Of a DNA stretch of 13,433 nucleotides, positions 1 to 6,376 are shown in pieces; position 1 is the stretch's first letter, and each line of letters starts with the position of its first letter. The notes beneath the pieces are model-generated. The model was not told the origin of the DNA. It made no database searches and was given only the letters and a program-made list of their open reading frames with translations. The stretch lies in contig CAZFAT010000048.1 of assembly GCA_964517075.1 (NCBI GenBank), forward strand, positions 1 to 13,433, read 5' to 3'. Both the position numbers and the translations under genes were made by a program. The DNA comes from CAZFAT01 sp964517075 (GTDB taxonomy: Bacteria > Acidobacteriota > Vicinamibacteria > Vicinamibacterales > SCN-69-37).

Positions 1-122
1 GGCTCGCCGTGCCGTTTTCGATCGTCCCGGGTCTGATTGCGGCCCTCCAGGAACAGATGCGCGCGGCTCAAGACACGCAGTCGGCCCAGACGCCCGGCTT
101 GTCCAAGGGCCCGCTGCACTAA
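1..122 (+). CDS. C-terminal end of an unidentified protein (partial)
   Basis: An open frame runs from the window edge (codons in phase with position 3) to a TAA at 120-122, giving the last 39 residues of a protein. The visible part holds a short hydrophobic/amphipathic stretch (FSIVPGLIAALQEQM) followed by a polar Gln/Ser/Thr-rich tail. I do not recognise a family from this piece. The helix before the tail loosely resembles the C-terminal helix of small DUF3467-like proteins, but that is only a guess. The next gene starts 9 nt after the stop, so it is probably the upstream partner of nth in one transcript. Codon use and GC content match the neighbouring genes. Confidence 0.5.
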   Translation, partial: LAVPFSIVPGLIAALQEQMRAAQDTQSAQTPGLSKGPLH

Positions 123-131
123 CCCGCGGTC

Positions 132-899
132 ATGGCCGACCGTCCGCAGGCGCGGCCGCCGCGCACGTCCGCCCGGCGCACGCGCCCGCCAGCCGCGTCG
201 GCCCGGCCGGTCACGGCATCGGCGGCCGACCGCCGCCACGCCGTTCAGATCGCCGACCTCCTCGACCAGCAGCATCCTGGCGCCACGACCGAGCTGCATT
301 ACCGCAACGCCTTCGAGCTCCTGGTCGCAACGATTCTCTCGGCGCAGTGCACCGATGCACGCGTCAACCAGGTCACCCCGGCGCTGTTCCGGCGCTATCC
401 CGACGCACACGTCCTGGCGAAGGCTCCACCGGAAGAGTTGGAGCCCCAGATTCAGCCGACCGGGTTCTTCCGGATGAAAACCCGCGCGCTCATCGGCATG
501 GCGCGCGGCCTCGTCGAGCAGCATGGCGGCGAAGTGCCACCGTCCATGACGGCGCTGATCGAGTTGCCCGGCGTGGGCCGAAAGACGGCGAATGTCGTCC
601 TCGGCCACGCGTTGGGCGTCCCCGGATTCCCCGTGGACCGTCACGTGCTGCGCGTGACCAACCGCCTGGGCATCTCGCGCTCGATCGATCCAGAACTGCT
701 CGAAGCGGCCTGGTGCGCGCGGTTGCCGCCCGTGCGGTGGACTCGCATGTCCGATGCGCTCATCCTGCACGGCCGTCGGGTGTGCCGGCCCAAGCCGCTC
801 TGCGATCGCTGTCTGCTGCGCCGCGTCTGCGCGTACTACAGGTCGCTGGGCCCGCAGGCGCGGGCCGCCGGCGCCCCCGTCCGCCGCATCCGCCGATGA
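132..899 (+). CDS. nth: Endonuclease III (DNA glycosylase/AP lyase)
   Basis: Base-excision repair enzyme that removes oxidised pyrimidines and nicks the abasic site by beta-elimination. The 255-residue product has the classic LSAQCTD motif (about 69-75), a helix-hairpin-helix with ELPGVGRKTANVV (about 144-156) carrying the catalytic lysine K151, and the catalytic aspartate D169 in VDRHVLRV. A C-terminal [4Fe-4S] cluster is formed by C218, C224, C227 and C233. The first cysteine gap is five residues, whereas E. coli Nth has six. The family is usually about 210-220 residues. The extra length is an Arg/Pro/Ala-rich N-terminal tail of about 35 residues, with no obvious ribosome-binding site before ATG 132, so the true start could lie further in. 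The stop overlaps the next gene's ATG (ATGA). Confidence 0.95.
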   Translation: MADRPQARPPRTSARRTRPPAASARPVTASAADRRHAVQIADLLDQQHPGATTELHYRNAFELLVATILSAQCTDARVNQVTPALFRRYPDAHVLAKAPPEELEPQIQPTGFFRMKTRALIGMARGLVEQHGGEVPPSMTALIELPGVGRKTANVVLGHALGVPGFPVDRHVLRVTNRLGISRSIDPELLEAAWCARLPPVRWTRMSDALILHGRRVCRPKPLCDRCLLRRVCAYYRSLGPQARAAGAPVRRIRR

Positions 900-1321
900 C
901 ACGCGAAGCGTTCCGGCGATACGTGGATGAAGCGCTCGCGACCATCCCACCGGCGTTTCGCGAAGCGCTACAGAACATCGCCATCGTGATCGAGGACGTG
1001 CCGACGCCCGACGTGCTCGCCGAGGTCGGCATCGAGCCGCCTGATACGTTGCTCGGGTTGTACCAGGGCACGCCACTGACCGAACGGCCCTGGGCGCATG
1101 GCAACGTCCTGCCCGACAAGATCACCATCTTTCAGCTCCCGATCGAGGAGGCGAGCGACGACGAGGACGATCTCGTGGTGGCTATTGGCGAGACGCTGAT
1201 TCACGAGATCGGACACTATTTCGGCCTCACCGAAGAGGAGATTGAAGCGATTGAAGAACAGTACTGGCGGCAGACGGGCGACGACGAGACGGACGACCCG
1301 GCCGACGAGCCGGTCGGGTAG
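896..1321 (+). CDS. Zincin-like metallopeptidase family protein (HExxH, PF06262-like)
   Basis: Small 141-residue soluble protein with the zinc-protease signature HEIGHYFGLTEEE at about 103-115. H103 and H107 are likely zinc ligands, E104 the general base, and E113 (HExxHxxGxxE) a possible third ligand. Size, the N-terminal FRRYVDEALATIP helix, the VIEDVP strand and the GLYQGTPL segment match the bacterial 'metallopeptidase family protein' group (zincin_1, formerly DUF1025). Its substrate is not established, so the peptidase role is inferred from the motif. The C-terminus is strongly acidic (Asp/Glu-rich from about 128). The start ATG 896 overlaps the nth stop by 4 nt, which points to translational coupling. 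Its last 71 bases are also read in another frame as the start of rsmA. Confidence 0.85.
   Translation: MTREAFRRYVDEALATIPPAFREALQNIAIVIEDVPTPDVLAEVGIEPPDTLLGLYQGTPLTERPWAHGNVLPDKITIFQLPIEEASDDEDDLVVAIGETLIHEIGHYFGLTEEEIEAIEEQYWRQTGDDETDDPADEPVG
1236..1240 (+). promoter_or_regulatory. Ribosome-binding site that selects the rsmA start
   Basis: AGGAG lies 10 nt before TTG 1251 and only 1 nt before TTG 1242. It therefore favours TTG 1251 as the rsmA start. It sits inside the coding sequence of the upstream metallopeptidase (Glu-Glu codons). Confidence 0.5.
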
Positions 1322-2180
1322 CCGGCCAGCGCGGGCGCCTCGGCCGCTCAAGCGGCTCGGCCAGCACTATCTCGCCCCCAACTGGGCCTCGCGCGTCATC
1401 CAGGCCATCGACCCGAGGCCGGGCGATGTGTTCCTCGAGATCGGACCGGGCACTGGCGCACTGACGCTCCCGCTCGCGGCCGCCGGCGCCCCCGTCCTCG
1501 CCGTCGAGGTCGATCGGCGGCTCTTCGCGGACCTGCTGCCGCGGGTGCCGCCAAACGTCACGATGCTCGCGGCCGACATCCTGACGGCCGACGTGGTGCC
1601 GTATCTCACCGGCCTCGAGCCCCAGCGCGGCGCGCAGACGGGAGGCGACGCGCCGCTGGCGCGTCGCTTTCGCGTCGTGGGGAACCTGCCGTATTACATC
1701 GCCTCGCCGATCTTGTTCCGGCTGATCGCGCTGCAGCAGCAGGACGCGTGCTTCACCGACGCTACCGTGATGGTGCAGCGGGAAGTGGCCGATCGGCTGC
1801 TGGCCCGGGTGGGATCAAAGGCCTACGGCGTGCTGACGATCCTGCTGAGTCTGCACGCGACGATCACGCGGCTGCTCGACGTGCCGCCGGGAGCGTTCGT
1901 GCCGAAGCCGCAGGTGCATTCCACGGTGCTCCGCCTGACGTTCACGCCCCCCACCGTGTTCATCGGCGACCTCCGGCTGTTCGAACGGCTGGTGAAGGCC
2001 CTTTTCAGTCAGCGCCGGAAGACCCTGGCGAACGCGCTGAAGCGGTTCGATCCGACCGGTCCGGCTGTGCTCGCCGTGGCGGGTCTGGATGGCCGGCGCC
2101 GGCCGGAGACCCTGCGGCTCGACGAACTCGCCAGGCTCGCCGACCTGCTGGCTACGGTGCGGCGCCCGGCTGTGCTATAG
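1251..2180 (+). CDS. rsmA: 16S rRNA (adenine(1518)-N6/adenine(1519)-N6)-dimethyltransferase RsmA/KsgA
   Basis: Dimethylates two adjacent adenines near the 3' end of 16S rRNA, a late small-subunit maturation step. From TTG 1251 the product is 309 residues. Motifs are LKRLGQHYL at about 33-41 (family GQxFL), the SAM-binding EIGPGTGALT at 63-72, the acidic EVD that binds the SAM ribose at about 86-88, and the catalytic NLPYYI at 145-150. FVPKPQVHSTVL and FSQRRKTLANAL mark the C-terminal RNA-binding domain. E. coli KsgA is 273 residues. The difference is mainly an Arg/Thr/Ser/Pro-rich N-terminal tail of about 32 residues. No ATG, GTG, TTG or CTG exists in frame between 1254 and the conserved core, so a start inside the upstream gene (1251, or 1242) is forced. 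Likely co-transcribed with nth. Confidence 0.93.
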   Translation: MKNSTGGRRATTRRTTRPTSRSGSRPARAPRPLKRLGQHYLAPNWASRVIQAIDPRPGDVFLEIGPGTGALTLPLAAAGAPVLAVEVDRRLFADLLPRVPPNVTMLAADILTADVVPYLTGLEPQRGAQTGGDAPLARRFRVVGNLPYYIASPILFRLIALQQQDACFTDATVMVQREVADRLLARVGSKAYGVLTILLSLHATITRLLDVPPGAFVPKPQVHSTVLRLTFTPPTVFIGDLRLFERLVKALFSQRRKTLANALKRFDPTGPAVLAVAGLDGRRRPETLRLDELARLADLLATVRRPAVL

Positions 2181-2181
2181 T
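2173..2181 (+). promoter_or_regulatory. Putative extended -10 promoter for the rnj-ftsK unit
   Basis: TGCTATAGT matches an extended -10 (TGnTATAAT) at all but one position and overlaps the rsmA stop codon. I see no good -35 at 16-18 nt upstream, but extended -10 promoters can do without one. Transcription would begin near 2188, leaving a leader of about 130 nt before the rnj GTG. Its location at a gene boundary in otherwise very GC-rich DNA supports the call; there is no experimental support. Confidence 0.45.
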
Positions 2182-2318
2182 TTTCGCGTTTTCCCGCCTG
2201 TTTTTGGGTCACTTCCCAGCGACCCTCCAGGCCGGACACCTCGAGCCATTTGGGCGGCGCGCTTGCGCCGCGGCTGTGTTCGTTCCGCGCCGGCTGGCGA
2301 CGGGGGACACGTGTCCGG
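2181..2318 (+). promoter_or_regulatory. Structured 5' leader of rnj (candidate)
   Basis: The 138 bases between rsmA and rnj hold several complementary segments. GGGTC (2206-2210) can pair with GACCC (2221-2225). A 7-bp GC hairpin lies at 2254-2271. A perfect 12-bp palindrome GGACACGTGTCC (2305-2316) overlaps the likely ribosome-binding site GGGGGA (2302-2307) just before GTG 2319. CCGGACAC (2232-2239) is perfectly complementary to GTGTCCGG (2311-2318), an 8-bp helix that competes with the palindrome. A regulatory role is inferred; I match no known riboswitch class. Confidence 0.35.
2254..2271 (+). other. GC hairpin in the rnj leader
   Basis: GCGGCGC and GCGCCGC form a perfect 7-bp stem with a GCTT loop. 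No T-run follows, so it is not a standard intrinsic terminator. It could be an RNA structural element or a weak pause site between rsmA and rnj. Confidence 0.4.
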
Positions 2319-4016
2319 GTGAGTCAGGACGCTTCGTTGCCGGTTTCGGAAGGCGCCCCCGCGGCGCCGACGGTCGATGTCATCGCGCTCGGCGGGCTCG
2401 GCGAGTTCGGCATGAACATGCTGGTCGTCGCCTGCCAGGGGTCTGCCCTGCTGATCGACGCCGGCGTGATGTTCCCGGAGCCCGAACTCTTCGGGGTCGA
2501 TCTCGTCATTCCCGACTTCAGCGCACTCGACGCCTATCGCGGCCGGATTGACGCGGCCGTCTTCACGCACGGCCACGAGGACCACATCGGCGCCGTCGCC
2601 TACGTCTTCGACCGCGTGACCGGACCGATCTACGCAAGCCCGTTCACGCTCGCCCTCATGACGCCGAAGCTCGACGAGCACGGCATCGATCACGCGGGCC
2701 GCCTCGTGGCGGTCTCGCCGCGCCAGTCGGTGACGGCAGGACCGTTCCGCATCGAGTTCCTTCGCGTGACGCACAGCATGCCGGACTGCCTGGCCGTCGC
2801 CGTCCACACGCCCGCCGGCACGATCGTGCACACCGGCGATTTCAAGATCGACCAGACCCCACTCGACAGCCAGCCCGTCGACCTGCACCGCTTCGCCGAG
2901 TTGGGCGCGAGCGGCGTCCTGGCCATGTTCTCGGACAGTACGAACGCGGATCGGCCCGGCGTCACCGGATCGGAGCGCGAGGTCATCGACGGGTTCGAGG
3001 AAGTGTTCAGCAGCGCGCCGGGCAAGATCGTGGTCACGGCTTTCGCCTCGAGCGTCTACCGGCTGCAACTGCTCGCGGATCTCGCGGAGCAGTTCGACCG
3101 CAAGGTCGCCTTTGTCGGCCGGGGAATGCAGCAGACGTCGCAAATCGCGGAGCGGACGGGCCACCTGCGGCTGCCGCCGGGCGTGCAGATTCGCGATGCC
3201 GAGGTCGCCGACTACCCGCCCGGGGACGTGCTGTGCCTCTGCACCGGCTCCCAGGGGGAGCCCTTCGCCGCCCTGCCGCGGATTGCGATTGACGACCACC
3301 GGCACGTCCGCCTCCAGAAGGGCGACGTGGTCGTCTTCTCGGCGCGGGTGATCCCGGGCCACGAGAAGGCGGTCGGCCGGCTCATGAACCACATCGCCCG
3401 CCGGGGCGCGACGCTCGTCACCGACCAGGACAAGCACGTCCACGTCTCCGGACACGGCAGCGGCGAGGAACTGAAGCTGCTGCTCTCGCTCGTCAAGCCG
3501 CAGTACTTCGTGCCGATACATGGGGAGTACCGGCAGCTCGCGCGTCACGCGCGCATGGCCGCGCTCGTGGCGCCGGGCACCGAAATCCTGATGGCCGAAG
3601 ACGGCGACGTCATCCGGTTCGATGGCACGGGCGGCCGCGTAGCCGACCGGGTGGCGTCGGGCCGGACACTGATCGACGGCACCCGGACCGGCGAGATTGC
3701 GGGCGAGGTCCTCCGCGATCGCCGGCACCTGGCAGGTGATGGCGTCGTCGTCGCCGTCGTCGCGATCAACGCCCAGACGGGGATGCTGGAACAGACGCCG
3801 GAAATCATCACGCGGGGCCTGGCGATTGACGCGCGGCACGACGCCGTCCTGAAAGAGGCGCCGGGCCTGCTGGCGCGCGCCATCGAGACGGCGCCCGTCG
3901 AGGAACGCACCGACCCGGGGCTGCTCAAGGAGCGGGTCCGGTTGGAATTGCAGCGGCTGTTCCGCCGCCGCGCCAGCCGGCGGCCCCTGGTGCTGCCGGT
4001 CGTGCTCGAGGTGTGA
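2319..4016 (+). CDS. rnj: Ribonuclease J (metallo-beta-lactamase/beta-CASP RNase)
   Basis: Cytoplasmic endo- and 5'-to-3' exoribonuclease for mRNA decay and rRNA processing. The 565-residue product has the zinc motif HGHEDH at 84-89 (H84, H86, D88, H89), then H152 and D174 in HTGDFKID. The beta-CASP part includes HVSGHG at 375-380, and H401 lies in PIHGEY. These fall 10-11 positions after the corresponding B. subtilis RNase J1 residues (H74/H76/D78/H79, H142, D164, H368, H390), and the length is close to J1 (555). The C-terminal domain is present. GTG 2319 is chosen because GGGGGA lies 11 nt upstream and conserved sequence begins about 20 residues later. An upstream in-frame TTG at 2250 would add an unconserved Arg-rich stretch. 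The stop at 4014-4016 lies just ahead of ftsK. Confidence 0.95.
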   Translation: MSQDASLPVSEGAPAAPTVDVIALGGLGEFGMNMLVVACQGSALLIDAGVMFPEPELFGVDLVIPDFSALDAYRGRIDAAVFTHGHEDHIGAVAYVFDRVTGPIYASPFTLALMTPKLDEHGIDHAGRLVAVSPRQSVTAGPFRIEFLRVTHSMPDCLAVAVHTPAGTIVHTGDFKIDQTPLDSQPVDLHRFAELGASGVLAMFSDSTNADRPGVTGSEREVIDGFEEVFSSAPGKIVVTAFASSVYRLQLLADLAEQFDRKVAFVGRGMQQTSQIAERTGHLRLPPGVQIRDAEVADYPPGDVLCLCTGSQGEPFAALPRIAIDDHRHVRLQKGDVVVFSARVIPGHEKAVGRLMNHIARRGATLVTDQDKHVHVSGHGSGEELKLLLSLVKPQYFVPIHGEYRQLARHARMAALVAPGTEILMAEDGDVIRFDGTGGRVADRVASGRTLIDGTRTGEIAGEVLRDRRHLAGDGVVVAVVAINAQTGMLEQTPEIITRGLAIDARHDAVLKEAPGLLARAIETAPVEERTDPGLLKERVRLELQRLFRRRASRRPLVLPVVLEV

Positions 4017-4019
4017 GGA
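4016..4019 (+). promoter_or_regulatory. Ribosome-binding site that selects the ftsK start
   Basis: AGGA, followed by AAA, sits 5 nt before GTG 4025. It favours that start over GTG 4013, which would overlap the rnj stop but has no such site. The site begins on the last base of the rnj stop codon, so terminating ribosomes could reload directly. Confidence 0.55.
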
Positions 4020-4024
4020 AAACT

Positions 4025-6376
4025 GTGGCCGACTCTGCCCTGTCCCGCCGCGTCAGTGAGCTGACGGGCGTCGTCCTGTTCGCGGCCGCACTCATCTGGC
4101 TGATTGCCCTGCTGACCTACGAGCAGAACGACCCGGTGTGGTTCTTCAACATCTCGAACGCGCCGCCGGGCGACGTGGCCAACTTTGCCGGCCGGGTCGG
4201 CGCGTTCGTGGCGCAACTCTCGCGGCAGCTCGTCGGCTACCCCTCCCTGCTGCTGCCGCCGCTCCTCGGCATCATCGGGTGGCACTACTTCTGGTGCACG
4301 AAGGTGGACGCCGGCTACACGAAGACCGTCGGCGTCGGACTCTTCGTGACGTGCCTGGCCGGCCTCTTCACGCTGGCCACCAGCGCGTTCACCGGCCGCG
4401 AGTCGACGGCGGGCGGGCTGATTGGCAGCCTGGCGGCGAAGGGCCTCTCCATGTACCTCAATGGGACCGGCGCGGCCATTCTGCTGCTCACGCTCCTCGC
4501 GCTGTCCATCATCCTGTCGACGCAGTTCTCGTTCGGCCGCGCGGCGAGCACCGTCGCGATTCGACTGCGCCGGCACCGCGGACTCATCGCGCGCTGGCGT
4601 GACTGGCGCGAGGACCGCGAGCGCGAGCGGCAGCGGCAGCAGATTGTCGACAAACACGTGAAGAAGGCGGGGCGTGAGCGCGCCCCCGAGATTGCCACGA
4701 AGGCCGCGGATGCCGCCGAGCGGCTGCGCGCGGCGCGGGCCCGCGCCATGCCGGAACCCGAGGACGATGCCGATCACGAGGACGAGGACCAGGGCGCGCG
4801 CGGAGCGCCCGCGTCGGCTCGCCCGCCGGCGATCCGGCGCCCGACCCCGACCCCGGTGCCGCAGCCCCTGCCCCTGCCGCTTGCCGACGACACGAAGGCG
4901 CCGGCCGAACGCCGCCCGGGCACCTTCACGCTGCCTCCGGTGACGATCCTGGACGCCCCGAAGGACCACCGGAAGATCGACGAGCGCGAACTGGTCGCCG
5001 CGGCGCGCCTCCTCGAAGAGAAGTCGCGCGAGTTCTCGGTGGTCGGGGCCGTCGTGCAGATCCATCCCGGGCCGGTCGTGACGACGTACGAGTTCAAGCC
5101 GGACGCGGGCGTGAAGTACAGCCGCATCACGGGACTGGCCGACGACCTCTGCCTGGCCATGCAGGCCGAGTCCATCCTGATCGATCGGATCCCGGGCAAG
5201 GCGACGGTCGGCATCCAGATTCCGAACCCGCACCGCGAGCCGATCACGCTGCGCGAATTGCTCGAGTCGGAGACCTGGGCGCACTCGACCTCGAAGCTGT
5301 CGCTGGCGCTTGGCAAGACGATCAACGGCGATCCGTTCGTCGGCGATCTGGCGGCGATGCCTCACCTGCTGATCGCCGGATCGACCGGCGCGGGCAAGTC
5401 GGTCAGCGTGAACGCGATGATCAGCAGCATCCTGTTCCGCGCGAGCCCGGACGAAGTCCGCTTCATCATGATCGACCCGAAGCGGCTGGAGCTGGGCATG
5501 TACGAAGGGATCCCGCACCTGCTGACGCCCGTGGTCGTCGATCCCAAGCAGGCCGCGAACGCGCTCCGGTGGGCCGTCCGCGAGATGGAGGAGCGGTACA
5601 AGTCGCTGGCCGCGCACGGCGTGCGCAACATCGATCAATACAATCGCAACGTCCGCGCGCAGCTCGCCGAAAGCAAGGAAGCGCAGGCGCCCGACGGCAG
5701 CGACCTGCGCCTGCTGCCCTACGTCGTGGTCATCATCGACGAACTGGCGGACCTGATGATGGTCGCGGGCAACGAGGTCGAGGAATCCATCGCGCGCCTC
5801 GCGCAGATGGCCCGGGCCGTCGGCATCCATCTGATCCTCGCGACGCAGCGTCCCTCGGTGGACGTCATCACGGGCGTCATCAAGGCGAACCTGCCGGCCC
5901 GCATCGCCTTTCGCGTCGCCTCGCGCATCGATTCGCGGACAATCCTGGATGGCAACGGCGCCGAGCAGTTGCTCGGCCAGGGCGACATGCTCTTCCTGCC
6001 GCCGGCCGCGGCGCGCTTCGTGCGCATCCACGGGCCGTACATCTCCGAGCAGGAGACCGCCCGCATCTGCAGCTTCCTGCGCAAGCAAGGGAGGCCCGTG
6101 TACGACACGACCATCACCGCCGACGAAAAAACCGCCATGGACAGGGTGGAGCTCGAGAAGGACGACCTCTACGACGAGGCCGCCCGCATCGTCGTGTCGA
6201 GCGGCCAGGCGTCGATTTCCTACCTCCAGCGGCGGCTCCGCATCGGCTTCAGCCGCGCGGCCCGGCTCGTCGACATGATGGAGGTCGAGGGGGTAGTATC
6301 GCCAGCGGCCGGAGGCAAACGCGAGGTGCTCGTGGACCAGAGCTACTTCGAAGTCGTGGACGCCCAGCTGAAATGA
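4025..6376 (+). CDS. ftsK: DNA translocase FtsK/SpoIIIE
   Basis: Septum-anchored hexameric ATPase that pumps chromosomal DNA out of the closing division site and aligns termini for dimer resolution. The product is 783 residues. It has four predicted membrane helices (about 14-31, 70-90, 102-119, 148-167) and a charged, helix-prone linker (about 180-245) that turns acidic and then Pro-rich (to about 300). The alpha/beta motor has Walker A GSTGAGKS at 452-459 (K458) and a Walker B region ending in IIDELADLM with D572. The C-terminal winged-helix gamma domain (about 711-772) contains YLQRRLRIGFSRAARLVD, typical of the domain that reads orienting DNA sequences. All parts of a full FtsK are present, with a shorter linker than E. 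coli's. It lies 8 nt after rnj and overlaps the amidase start by 4 nt. Confidence 0.95.
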   Translation: MADSALSRRVSELTGVVLFAAALIWLIALLTYEQNDPVWFFNISNAPPGDVANFAGRVGAFVAQLSRQLVGYPSLLLPPLLGIIGWHYFWCTKVDAGYTKTVGVGLFVTCLAGLFTLATSAFTGRESTAGGLIGSLAAKGLSMYLNGTGAAILLLTLLALSIILSTQFSFGRAASTVAIRLRRHRGLIARWRDWREDRERERQRQQIVDKHVKKAGRERAPEIATKAADAAERLRAARARAMPEPEDDADHEDEDQGARGAPASARPPAIRRPTPTPVPQPLPLPLADDTKAPAERRPGTFTLPPVTILDAPKDHRKIDERELVAAARLLEEKSREFSVVGAVVQIHPGPVVTTYEFKPDAGVKYSRITGLADDLCLAMQAESILIDRIPGKATVGIQIPNPHREPITLRELLESETWAHSTSKLSLALGKTINGDPFVGDLAAMPHLLIAGSTGAGKSVSVNAMISSILFRASPDEVRFIMIDPKRLELGMYEGIPHLLTPVVVDPKQAANALRWAVREMEERYKSLAAHGVRNIDQYNRNVRAQLAESKEAQAPDGSDLRLLPYVVVIIDELADLMMVAGNEVEESIARLAQMARAVGIHLILATQRPSVDVITGVIKANLPARIAFRVASRIDSRTILDGNGAEQLLGQGDMLFLPPAAARFVRIHGPYISEQETARICSFLRKQGRPVYDTTITADEKTAMDRVELEKDDLYDEAARIVVSSGQASISYLQRRLRIGFSRAARLVDMMEVEGVVSPAAGGKREVLVDQSYFEVVDAQLK

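Noticed and set aside
4838..4880. C-rich near-repetitive DNA in ftsK
   Set aside because: It encodes the Pro/Leu-rich linker usual between the FtsK membrane domain and motor, so it is coding low complexity rather than a separate repeat element.
6286..6299. AT-richer GGTAGTATC near the ftsK 3' end as a promoter for the amidase
   Set aside because: Only four of six bases match a -10, there is no -35, and it encodes conserved FtsK gamma-domain sequence.
5569..6372. In-frame extension of the amidase upstream into ftsK
   Set aside because: The extension is Arg/Pro-rich shadow translation of the FtsK motor domain. A signal peptide right after ATG 6373 marks the real start.
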